A stretch of DNA of 64,000 nucleotides from Sipunculus nudus (lineage: Eukaryota; Annelida; Sipuncula; Golfingiida; Sipunculidae). Where the stretch lies: contig CM049307.1 in assembly GCA_026874595.1 (NCBI GenBank), forward strand, positions 43,282,362 to 43,346,361. The letters run 5' to 3'. The translations under genes were made by a program, and so were the position numbers. A model generated the notes under the pieces. That model made no database searches. It was not told where the DNA came from and saw nothing but the letters and a program-made list of their open reading frames with translations. Shown one piece after another: positions 29,145 to 39,530 of this stretch; within the stretch, counting starts at the first letter, position 1; every line of letters starts with the position of its first letter.

Positions 29145-30317
29145 AACTAGAATATGGGTAGTCAACAAGCGACTACGTGTATCAGCCAAAATCAGAGTGG
29201 GAAAGGTGAAGTGAGGCATGGATTGAGTGGCAGGGGGAAATAGAGTGAGACGTGTTGCATAATAGCCTGGGTGTCTGCAGACGAAATGTGTATGTAGGTT
29301 GCGCCACCTACCATAAAATCCAGAAAGCTGTCCAAGATATATAAACATGCAAAATTTTAGGCAGATAAGTCAAACCACTACTGAGATATGAGTGATTTTA
29401 GCCCACGGCAGACAAACAGAAGGACACTGTGCAAAAATGGTGGCACCACCAATTTTGTGTATGATTAAGAGCTATGTGAGATCTGTACACATGCAAAATT
29501 TCAGGGGGATATGTCAAACCAGTCCCGAGATATAAGCCTGAATGTCTGCAGCGTATACATAAATGTAGGTGGCACCACCTGCCTTATTATCCAGAAAGCT
29601 ATCCAAGATGTATAAACCTGTAAAATTTTAGGCAGATATGTCAAACCACTGCCATTATATGAGTGATTTTATCCCATGGCAAACAGATGGACTCTGTGCA
29701 AAAATGATTGCAGGTGGCGCCAGGTGTATGATAAAGAGCTATGTGAGATCTATACACATGCAAAATTTTGGCCCAATCGATCAAACGGTTCCTGAGATAT
29801 GATCTTGGATGTCTGCAGCTTAAACGTGAATGTAGGTGGTGCCACCTGTCATAAAATCAAAAAAGGTGTCCAGGATGTATACACATGCAAAATTTCGGGT
29901 GGATAAGTCCAACCAATGCAGAGATATGAGTGTTTAAATCCCAAGGCAGATGAACAGATGGACGCTGTGCAAAAATTGTTGCAGGTGGCTCCACCATTTT
30001 TAGTGTATGTTATAAAGCTTTCCAAGGGCTACATTTGTGCAAAATCTTTAGCCTTATCGGTCAACTGGTTCCAGAGATATGTGGGTTTATGTGTGAAAAC
30101 AGACGCACAAATGGACACTGGACAGAGAGGAAAGGTCAGAGGTCAACCAAAAATGAGGGCGCAGCAGTTCACATGTGACCGATCATGATTCCGAATTTTT
30201 TAAATTTCTGCCCAGTGGTTATGGAGGTGTCCTCCCGAAACCTATGCGGCAATGGCGGCAGCCTCGGCGTCAGACTGAAAACATAGTATCCGCAAAACTT
30301 TTTTTTTGCGGATACAA
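29145..30317 (+). mobile_element. GGTGGCGCCACC tandem-core element, copy 3
   Basis: Starts ACTAGAATATGGGTAGTCAA, then CAAGCGACTACGTG (the hairpin is weakened by changes), and ends TTTTTTTTGCGGATACAA. Units carry degraded palindromes (GGTGGCACCACC, GGTGGTGCCACC, GTTGCGCCACC). The order of the 3' segment (GGAAAGGTCAGAGGTCAA, CAGTTCACATGTGACC, CATAGTATCCGCAAAACT) matches copies 1 and 2. It is more diverged than copies 1 and 2, so older. Confidence 0.72.
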
Positions 30318-30625
30318 TGATTGCAGCTGACACCACCAGTCTTATATACAACGAAGGGATATATACACATGCCCCATGTCAGACTGATATGTCAAACCCC
30401 TCCTGTGAAATAAGCAGGGACATACACTGTGCAAAAATTATTGTAGGTGGCGCCACCAGTCTTTTACACAATAAAGCTACCCGATATGTATAAACATGCC
30501 CAATTTTACGCTGATGTATCAAATTCCTCTGTTGAAATAAGCAGGCGCATACACTCCCAAAATCAATGTAGGTGGCACCACCTGTCTTGTAAATAAGAAT
30601 ACCACCAAAGACGCATTGACAGGTC
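30318..30625 (+). repeat. Extra diverged GGTGGCGCCACC units outside element 3
   Basis: Directly after the 3' end of copy 3, two further units follow with GACACCACCAGTCTTATA, GGTGGCGCCACCAGTCTTTT (palindrome at 30,446) and GGTGGCACCACCTGTCTTGT. They share CATGCCC..GTCAAAC but differ from the internal units, suggesting an older element into or beside which copy 3 inserted. Confidence 0.55.
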
Positions 30626-30729
30626 AAACTATCAGTCCAATACATCAAACTTCCCCAGAGTTTGATGCACTTGGCTGACAAGGCTTAGGTGAGTAAGGCA
30701 GTTGCTCCTGAGTGACCTGTGACAAATTG

Positions 30730-31060
30730 CTGCCTCAAGCTACTGCACTGAGTGAACTCTTGACTTGCATCTGGCTAGACTGAGTGAACTTTTGACCTGT
30801 ACCTGGCTGCACTCAGTGAACTCGACCTGTTGCATAATCTGACACAGTTGGCAGTCTGCCAAAGCTATAAATAGATTCAGGCTGAACTTTGGTGCCAAAT
30901 ATGATGCAGTGAGCAGTCTGCCAAAGCTATAAATAGAATTCAAGTACTGCACTGATTGAACTCTTGACCTATACCTGGCTACACTTCTTCCAATCCTGGC
31001 ACTGTGCCAAAACTATTTATAGAGCTGACATCATCTTGGCTAATTGCCAACATCAAGGCA
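30730..31060. repeat. Local direct repeats (AGTCTGCCAAAGCTATAAAT)
   Basis: GCAGTCTGCCAAAGCTATAA followed by ATAGA occurs at about 30,850 and about 30,911. GAACTCTTGACCT..TACCTGGCT occurs near 30,760-30,810 and 30,958-30,980. A small diverged duplication; no gene. Confidence 0.5.
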
Positions 31061-31579
31061 CTGGCAATCTGCCAATGGTAAACCAAGTGCTGCTATCTGT
31101 ACACAGAAGTTGTCCCTACTTGAAATAGCTTTGAAATTTATTTTCCCAATACAAAATGCTTTTCAGCTGACTTCTATAAAAAAGAAATCAGAAATATATG
31201 TAAAATTATTACGGATGCATACTGAATGCAAAATTAAAATACAGATATATCTCATTGATGGCAAATTCTTGAATTAAGTTATTAATTAAAAATTATTGGA
31301 ATTAAGATACCAATAATTTATAATCCACATACAGTTGTCTTTATATAGCCACAGAGAGCTGAATATCCATGATTGTAACATTGCCTGGTATGATGAATAA
31401 CTTAAATCATAAATCTAAATTTTTTAAAAGCTTTTAAAAAACTTTCTTGTCAATATTAACCAGAGATAACCTGAAATCTAAATGTCTAGTGGCATGATGT
31501 AATTGATGCTGATAAACTGGTGCCAGGCTAGATGTAACAGCATCACACAGCTAACATATATGGTAAAATAACTCAATTC

Positions 31580-32560
31580 AATCTCAATAATTCAGCCAAA
31601 AATCCTTCATGTGGAACCATTAATGACAATTATTATAAGAATTATTGTAGGGATTTTTCTTGTTAAATATTTAACAAACTGGCTTCAGTGGCATCAGTTG
31701 AAAAATGTTTCGCAGGTTTATAACTCGTATAGGAAGATACATGTATACAGCAAACTGGCTAGGTTCATCTTCCTGTAACTCAGCCAAAAAGCACTGAACC
31801 AAAACCATTTGAACAAACTTGAATCATCAATATCTGAGGATAATTAATGTGTGAGATTTAAGAATTTGGCCCAGTGGTTTTCGAGAAGAAGATCTTTGTA
31901 GCCACTGAGCTAAAATGGGCTGTTATGGCATAGACTAAATTGAGCTTCCTGTAACTTAGCCAAAAGTCAATAAAAAGAGACCATTTGAACAAACTTCAGA
32001 AAGCACTACCCTAGGATCATTTCTGTGCGATATTAAACATTTTGGCCATATGGTTTCAGAGAAGAAGATTTTTGTAGCCCTCAGAGTGATACAGGCACTA
32101 ATGACCCCGTAAAAAAAGGCCAATGCAGGTGGCGCCACAAATACCTCAATTTCAGATATGACCTATGTGACCAACATTGGCATAAAATTTGGTGATGATA
32201 GCTCCAGCCGTGTGATTTAAATATTAATATGCTTTTTTGCACAGTTAACAAAGCAGTAACTCAGCCAAAAATCTCCGAACTGGAACCATTCGAACAAACC
32301 TGAAAAAGATTGTTCCAGGGATCATTTCTGTTAAATATTGGACAATTTCGCTGGACAGTTTCGGAGAAGAACATTTTTAAAGCTTGTTTAGCTTTTTCCC
32401 TACAAAATCTAAGAAAATGCAGTTAGAAAAAAAATAATCAAAATCGGATATAGTTTTTTGGATGACTGATTATTTGCAAAAAATTTGGTGATGCTAGCTC
32501 CTGCCGTTTTTGAGATAGCTATGGTTAACGTACAGACTACGCACGACACACAACACAATG
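31580..32560 (+). repeat. Degenerate repeat, four diverged units (CAGCCAAAAA..ACCATTTGAACAAAC)
   Basis: CTCAGCCAAAAA, then ACCATTTGAACAAAC, then GGATCATTTCTGT and a tail like TTTCGAGAAGAAGATCTTTG recur at about 31,590, 31,775, 31,955 and 32,265. GGTGATGATAGCTCCAGCCG recurs as GGTGATGCTAGCTCCTGCCG (about 32,190 and 32,487). One AGGTGGCGCCAC remnant lies at about 32,127. An old repeat, noncoding. Confidence 0.55.
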
Positions 32561-32626
32561 TACAAGGTATCAAACTAAATATGTCAGTTTCAAAACTAAT
32601 ATTAAAATACAACCAAAGTACTATAA

Positions 32627-32800
32627 TTTAAGGATTTGGGCATGGTAAACAAAAGCGTTATTCCACACAAAACTTTGGCAATTCACATCCCCTTGTCACC
32701 AAACTCTCTCTCAGGAATGCTGTCCTCTGAGTATTGCCATTTTGTATATACACCTAACCCCAGATGGCAAAGGTTACATGTCATTATTACAGGTATACCA
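32627..32800 (+). repeat. Dispersed repeat (AGGATTTGGGC..), copy 1
   Basis: AGGATTTGGGCATGG, AAAGCGTTATTCC, CACCAAACTCTCTC and GCTGTCCTCTGAGTA match 39,262-39,530 in order, with an internal deletion here. No coding frame is shared among the copies. Confidence 0.6.
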
Positions 32801-33660
32801 GGCAGTGTGTAAAACCCGGGCCATACAGACCCCGGTTCCCAAGAGAAATCTATAATTCTTAGAAATCTCAAAGTAATTTGTCAAGGTATTAAGCTGAAAA
32901 GTATCTTAACATAGATGTATTTTCTATTAAGTTTGGTTAATAAAATTAATTTAAGTCTGTTTTGCAACATAATTTGACACTGACGGACCATGATGCACCA
33001 AACTGACTGCTCCCACAGACCCGTTTATTCATTGTTTTACCATTTCTTTAGTCCATATTTTAACATCTCTATCAGGTATAACACCTGTCTGATAAAATTA
33101 TTGTGTTTTTGTATCTTTTTTTTAACATATGTCTTCTTGTTTATTCATATTGTTATAATTGTAATTTAGTCCATAGGTGACTACACCGTTTGAAAAAGTA
33201 TGATAAATAAATTGATAAAATCTTTATTCTTGTATACGTAGAGTCGCTTTAAATGCAAGTAATCAATAATTACTTTGTGTATACGTATATTGTTTTCAAC
33301 TTTAAATCACATTGCTGTTCAAATTTAGAGAAAAATGAATGGAACACAAAGCCTGTGTGGAAGAGCTCTGATGATCAATCTCAGGTCGGCAATGACCACT
33401 GGCACGCACTTCATGTCAAATATGTCTCCCTCCCTGGTGATATGCCCCCACTATTATATTGGCCAGAAATCAGAATGTACCTGGTAATTTAACTGTAAAT
33501 TTTATTCTAGATAGCAAATCATAAATGTTAGAAATTTATGTATAATACAGTAACAAATAACAATTTCACTTTGAAATGCATTACAATGTAAAAACAGAAA
33601 CATTCACTAAAATTCTTTGAACAAGAAATACTTCTAGTAATTCCCAGAATACTTATGTAC
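32801..33660. other. Intergenic, no supported gene
   Basis: AT-rich. The plus frame at 33,253-33,492 includes a mildly protein-like stretch but lacks any recognised family or splice partner. ATAAATAAATTGATAAA near 33,200 could be a decayed retroelement tail. Confidence 0.35.
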
Positions 33661-33687
33661 TTATAATATAATGCCAGCCTTTATCAA

Positions 33688-33820
33688 GAGGGGGAGTGGA
33701 AATAAGCATCCCTTATTACCACTCCCCCACTCCAGGGGGAGTGGAAATAAGGCCTGCCTTTGTAAAATTTATAGGTGGCACCACTGATTGTTATACTCGT
33801 ATATTGCCGTATTCTAATTG
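33688..33820. repeat. GGGGGAGTGGAAATAAG triple repeat with hairpin, and a GGTGGC-element end
   Basis: GGGGGAGTGGAAATAAG occurs directly at about 33,690 and 33,735 and inverted (CTTATTACCACTCCCCC) at 33,712-33,728 between them, so either pair can form a stem. Next, AGGTGGCACCACT..CGTATTCTAATT (33,773-33,818) reads on the minus strand like a mini copy of the GGTGGCGCCACC element start (AGAATACGG). Confidence 0.5.
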
Positions 33821-34272
33821 TATTATTTTGTATATATAGCTATTAGGTTTAAGACTTACATTTATAAATCCTTACAAGTCGAGTTCAATCTGCATGCAGG
33901 TTCTCTCTCAGTCATTACACGTCTGGGTAAAAAACGCGGGACACTTACGGCTATACTTACTGCAGCCTGGGCCTTAATGGTCCTTAATAATGCCCATTTC
34001 TCATTGGCCTGTCATCTTACTTTAGCCAGGCTCATCATCCACTGTACTTGTCCAGACATCTTCATCATCATCTGGCCCGCCTCTGCAGCTTGTTTTTGTT
34101 TATCGTGGACTTGCTCTCTGTCGTTGTTTACAATAGACTTGCTCTCTCTTCTTATGACGAGGAGGGCAACCACAAAATTGCAGTTTCTGTACTTTTCAAT
34201 AGATGTCGCCACCTCTCAACTGCAGGACCATCTATAAAAATCTCTGTGGAACTCTCTGGTCATAAAGGGGTG

Positions 34273-34346
34273 TCTATATATATATATATATATATATTTA
34301 TATACTGTGCTTGGTTTTTTTTGTTCGGGGGGGGGGGGGGGGGGGG
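34273..34346. repeat. (TA)n and G20 tract
   Basis: A TA dinucleotide run at about 34,275-34,297, followed 30 bases on by an uninterrupted run of 20 G (34,327-34,346). Confidence 0.85.
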
Positions 34347-34706
34347 TTCAAATTGGCGATATTCGCGAACGGAGAGTTATCGCGAAAATAAAACCTTCGT
34401 AAAAAAGAGGCCAAATCGTTGAAGGAAAAGTTGTAAAGTAAAAGGTTGATATTATGAATAAAATAGATCTTTTGTGTTCAAAGATTGATATTTCAAATGA
34501 CATCAGATCTGCCATTAACGAACAATATATTTTTTAAAATAAAATTTTGTGCACATAAAATTTGATATAATTATAATTGACATACTTATGGTTTTACTCT
34601 GTGTAAAGGTCTTTTGTATTGTGAGATCGCGAAAATGGATCACCGCGAAACCCTGACAAACTGAAAATCCTGAAATTTCAACCACGCGAATATGAGGCCA
34701 ATCACA

Positions 34707-34707
<1 letters not shown>

Positions 34708-34781
<74 letters not shown>
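34708..34781. repeat. (TA)n microsatellite, 74 bp
   Basis: A pure alternating TA run of about 37 units, self-complementary and prone to cruciform extrusion and to length error in assemblies. Confidence 0.95.
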
Positions 34782-34784
<3 letters not shown>

Positions 34785-35022
34785 TTTTATAAGTGGTTTC
34801 AGCTGAAAAAAATACAGTAATAAAACTTTGTGTAAACAAAATCCATTTTCCTGTTTCTATAACTGCTTTCAAATTACTTTCATACCATATATGTACTTGC
34901 AGATATATAGTTTTATTGGTATCCTGCATCTACAGATATGGCTTTCAGGTTGCCGGCAAAAGTTTATTCAGTCTTTCAGAGTTTCAATTAATTAAGGTAC
35001 TACATGCAACCTGTTGACTGCC

Positions 35023-35231
35023 CAGGGGCGGATCCAGGATTTTGGAAAAGGGGGGGGTCCAACCTAGGAGGACTAATGAAATTCCTAAAAAAAAGGTCAT
35101 CAGGTCTGGGAAAGGGGGGGGGTCCAGGCCGAAAAATTACGTCCAAAACCCCTTAAAAAAGGTTGCTTCAGGTGAAAAAGGGGGGGTCCGGACCCCCTGG
35201 ACCCCCCCCCCCCCCCCCGGATCCGCTTCTG
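35023..35231 (+). mobile_element. CAG..GCGGATCC MITE, copy 1 (209 bp)
   Basis: Ends CAGGGGCGGATCC and GGATCCGCTTCTG form a 13-bp imperfect terminal inverted repeat. The flanking CTGCC (35,018-35,022 and 35,232-35,236) is a 5-bp direct repeat consistent with a target-site duplication. The internal sequence is purine-rich with a C17 tract (35,202-35,218). Shares its interior with 36,675-36,871 (GGTCCAACC..AGGAGGAC, CCTTAAAAAAGGTTGC, GGGGTCCGGACC). Confidence 0.85.
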
Positions 35232-35876
35232 CTGCCTGACTAGCACTGAAGTGAATGTTTTAGTTTTCGAGTTCACAGAGCGGCAGATCAGTTCATGGAA
35301 GTAAACTATACTTTTGATGAATAAAACTGACAGCTTTATAGTCCTGCGTATTAACGTATATGTTTCCACAGCATTAATCTCGCCGGAAAACAAAAGTCAA
35401 TAAAATATACCTTTTTAATCACTTTCTATATAATCACAGACATATATTATTATGATGGCCTAACGCATTTTGTAGATTTAATCTGTGCATGGTTTAAAAA
35501 CCGCTCTCTGATCTAGTTATATTCCATACGTGGTTGAAAGTCGATAAAGGATATTAAGAGTTTCATTAATTTGATTTTTTGGGGTATATAAATCATTAAT
35601 TTTCTATGTGAGCAGTTTGGTTTTGTGAGTTATAAAGGAAATAAATCATGCAAATAGGCATAATTGTGCTTGGCATTTAATATTGTTATGACACAGAGCA
35701 CATGCATGATTAATGGTTCTTTTCCTTGGATACGTGGGAGTTATTTGAAGTACTTGCTTATCGCTTTTATTTTTACTTTATACCCGTGTTTTAACTTTTT
35801 GCGGACGAGTGCTTGTTCATAGAATAACTCAGTGCTTGTTAGGCGGCACTTGTGTATATTGCAACACAGAAACCAC

Positions 35877-35881
<5 letters not shown>

Positions 35882-35938
<57 letters not shown>

Positions 35939-35960
35939 ACCCTCACACACACACACATAC
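35882..35960. repeat. (TC)n-(AC)n compound microsatellite
   Basis: A TC run of about 32 bases is followed by an AC run to about 35,957 with one interruption. The overlapping open frames are artefacts. Confidence 0.95.
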
Positions 35961-36542
35961 CGGTTTAATTCTCCTTTTATTGCTTATACTTGTTATTGAC
36001 TACCAAACAACCGATATGGACTACATGATGTGGGATAACCCCCCCCCCCCCCTGAAGCTGAAGAGAATGAGGAGAAAATGACTCTCGGATATACATAAAT
36101 ACTAAAATGACATTTCCCGTTATCTTTATGGATTCTTAGTACCGGAACAGTGTTGCATGACCTTACCGTTAAGCTGTTAAGCGGAAATTGTGCGTCCACC
36201 GTGTGCAACACTGTTTCCTCATGTGGTCTATAGGTGGAGGTATATAGTTCACAGAAATTGAAAATACGGATTTATTTTCGTACGACAGAGATGAAATTTA
36301 ACCTCCTCCTTCACCGGCGTAGTACATATATAGTAATATATAGGAGATAGAGAGCAAACGACAAAGTGTACGTCACTTCAAGTATTTTCGTAATAAGCCG
36401 GAACACTATTCACAGTCGCACACAGAAGCACACATGATCACATATGCGAGACTCCTGCATGTCATTGCCAATCAGTTCCGCAGTCTGAGTAGCAATGATT
36501 TTTTAAACATACTGTTGAGTGTATATGAATTGCTGTGTGACT

Positions 36543-37242
36543 TTAAAGGGACCTAATCAGGCGCAATATTATGCCTATTCTTTTTTGCTTAATACAAAAA
36601 TTTGCCAGCAAACCATCCCAGCATACAGTCTCAATACCTCACAGATGGCTATTTAACACCTTGTTATAGGTCTGCAGGGGCGGATCCAGGATTAAGAAAA
36701 AGGAGGGGTCCAACCCAGGAGGACGATAAAAACCCTGAATAAAAGGTCCCAAGGTCCGGAAAAGGGGGGTTCAGGACGGAATATTTGGTCTGAAACCCTT
36801 AAAAAAAGGTTGCGGCGGCTGAAAAAGGGGGGATCCGGACCCCCTGGACCCCTCCACTGGATCCGCTTCTGGTCTGCCTGTTGATAAATACAGTCTAAGT
36901 GTGTTTGTTTACCATAACAAAGCCGCTTGACTGGAGGTCCGATTGTGAGCCACAACACGCGGTGTTTAAACCAGCGAGAACATGTATTACACTTTTGTAC
37001 CAGTTATTCAGGGCATCTCCTGATTGATACGTGTTTTGGTCTCCACGATGCACACGACCCCACGCGCTGTGTTTATGTTGAAACCTGTCATCGCGCCCGG
37101 TCCACTGGTTTTACCACTCGTTTACAAGTGTTGGCAAACGGTTTCAAGGCAATATTTTGGCAGGTGCAGATTTATTTTAAAAGCAAGAAGGTATTTTTTC
37201 GTGTTAACTCAACATTCTTTACAGGTGATTTGGCCCCTTTAA
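36543..37242 (-). mobile_element. TTAAAGGG-ended MITE-like element, copy 2 (inverted, interrupted)
   Basis: Reverse orientation relative to copy 1: starts TTAAAGGGACCTAATCAGGC and ends GATTTGGCCCCTTTAA. Shared blocks read inverted, for example CAGGGCATCTCCTGATTG, CAATATTTTGGCAGG and TTTTTCGTGTTAACTCAACA. It is interrupted at 36,675-36,871 by a CAG..GCGGATCC element. Removing that insert leaves a continuous alignment to copy 1. Confidence 0.72.
36675..36871 (+). mobile_element. CAG..GCGGATCC MITE, copy 2 (197 bp), nested
   Basis: Starts CAGGGGCGGATCCAGGATT and ends CACTGGATCCGCTTCTG. Flanked by GTCTG on both sides (36,670-36,674 and 36,872-36,876), a 5-bp duplication. It sits inside the TTAAAGGG-ended element at 36,543-37,242, so it inserted later. 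Confidence 0.88.
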
Positions 37243-37556
37243 ACAAAGTTCATTGGTTATGTACGTGTACCTACTAACTATTTGTCCTGATGTGACAAAT
37301 CTTCACTTTGGAAGTAAACACACCAAACATCATTTTTCACTATGCACCTCCAACTGACGTAGGAAGCCTTATCACGTGGGGGTGTACCAGACAAAGTATT
37401 TAATATTTAGTAGGCCTAAATCACCTTGATATCAGTAATGACGTACGGACGGACACACACAGACAAACACACACAAACACGGATATTTCCTCAGGCGGGT
37501 TCCTCCTCTTATTGCCTTCCAGCGATTACTAATTTTAAGTATAGTACCAATTATTT

Positions 37557-37560
<4 letters not shown>

Positions 37561-37599
<39 letters not shown>
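37561..37599. repeat. (TA)n microsatellite
   Basis: A 39-bp alternating AT run. Confidence 0.9.
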
Positions 37600-37600
<1 letters not shown>

Positions 37601-39261
37601 AAATCTGGTTATCTGAAATTTCGGCAAAAAAGTCGCAAAACATTTCCTATCTCATGTATTAAGTTTCCCATATTATTAAAACAGTATTTATGGAAACTTT
37701 AGGATATTTGAAACAAAACAAAAAAAATGGTTTATCAAATTCAAACTTCGGCCTCTTTAAACGGTATTTACTAGTGCCAAGGAGTGTATACAGACTGTAT
37801 ATGAGTTCAGACGCAAGTTCATTTTTTGTGCAAGTGTAAAGAATTGTCCTTATGTGACAAACACGTAGGTACGCCAAAACTGATTATAAGTGTTAATTTT
37901 GGAAAACAAACGGACCATAAAGATAAATTTTAACCATTTCACATTTTACGTCATAGTACGCCACACCATGAGGTATACCAGAAAAAAATTAGTATTGCGC
38001 CAAAAAACGTTCAGTAAAGCTTATCAGGACTTGAAAAAAAACCCTTATAGTATATTAAAGCAAACAGGACAGTCTGACCACCGATAGTCAGGTGTTCGGG
38101 GCTCATATCAATGGGTTACTGCACACATGTAAGTCACGGTGTACGATAAACTTTTATCTTTATTGCTACATACTTGATACAGGGGTTTGCAGGGTGTCTG
38201 GTCATACAGAGTCAGGACATATTGAGTACGTGCAACCCCACTCTTCACCTCGCGACACATGTTGAAAGTAAAACAATGACTTTTGTATATGATAATTGAA
38301 TATAATACTGCTCATTTACTCATTTCCCCAAATTTGTCTCATTAATTCGTAATTTTGTCTGTCCATTAATCCTGCTCTTCTCACAGAAAGTACCATTTGG
38401 TACAACATCCTCTCTAGCTCTTCCAATACCCTCCCCTCCTGGAACTGTGGGGATGGTCGGGACACCTGTCCCAACTGTCAAACTTAAAAATCAAAATTTG
38501 TTACGTTTCAAGGAAACACCTTTCTAAGTAATTCTGAATACATTTAACGTGCGCATTCTTACAAAATGTTTCTCATTCCGTTACGCTCTCACTTTAAAAA
38601 ACACCCATGTGTATGTAATTTTCCTTGAAATAATTCATATCTAATGCACTGGAACGGAGTACACTGGTTACATGGTGTGTCTGTTAATTTACTAAATAAC
38701 TATTGACTTAAATTTGATCTAATGAAATTTGAGGATGGTTAGGGTAACCCCAAAGGAACAATCCATTAAGTTCTACAGGTAATTTTGAGCCTAATAAAAT
38801 TATTTTGTTCAAGTGGTTAATAAACATCATAGATAGGGCAACTTGTTTAATCCCGACCCAGGACAAAAGCTATTCACTGTTACGGAGGTCTTTTTTTATT
38901 CTAAGCCTTTGCGGACTTTTCGTGCAACCATGGAGTTGGTGAACCGTGTCATTCATTTCCCTGGGCTTACTTTGATACATTTCCAATGTCACACAATTCT
39001 GGCTGAATTAATATGGGATCAAAGAGTTCTCTTCTAGTTTAGATTAAGTACACCTTAAGTGAAATAAAGGCTTTAAGCTGACCATACTTCCGACCACCAG
39101 ACCATAATCATTCTGGCTATTTTTATTTTTTTTATTTTATTTTTTTTTGGTAGTCTTGCTTAACTCTTTATAAAAATTCCCGTTTAAAAATGCCTATGTA
39201 TAAGCAATAAGAATACCGTATCGCTTGTAACACAAACGAAGATTGCTATGTTTATCCTACG
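37600..39261. other. Intergenic, no gene seen
   Basis: No exon, RNA gene or repeat pair was recognised. Two T-rich and A-rich low-complexity patches occur near 37,715 and 39,125. Confidence 0.4.
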
Positions 39262-39530
39262 ACAATTTGAGGATTTGGGCGTGGCCATGGAAAAGCGTTA
39301 TTCCGCATTTAACTTGGCCGGTACACGCCCCCTTGCCACCAAACACTCTCTGCAGATAGATTCTCCTTGGATGCTGTCCTCGGAGTACTTTCCTGTCCCA
39401 TCCCTGTGCCCTTATCTAACCCTGGCAGGTTTATTTCTCCCAGTTTCTCACGGGGCTGCAATTTTGGGTACACACTATAAACCCAAATGTCACAGGTTGC
39501 ATGTCCATATTATGGGTACATCACTTGAAA
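39262..39530 (+). repeat. Dispersed repeat (AGGATTTGGGC..), copy 2 (fullest)
   Basis: GAGGATTTGGGCGTGGCC, AAAAGCGTTATTCCGC, CTTGCCACCAAACACTCTCT, GCAGATAGATTC, TCCTCGGAGTACTTTCCTGT and GGGGCTGCAATTTTGGGTAC recur at 52,085-52,262, and the first part at 32,627-32,800. A 120-codon frame covers this copy but is broken in the others, so I read it as repeat, not gene. Confidence 0.65.

Noticed and set aside
34012-34237. Overlapping frames on both strands near the TA/G tract
   Set aside because: The minus frame starts at a GTG, with an in-frame stop just upstream and no ATG; the plus frame has no family match.
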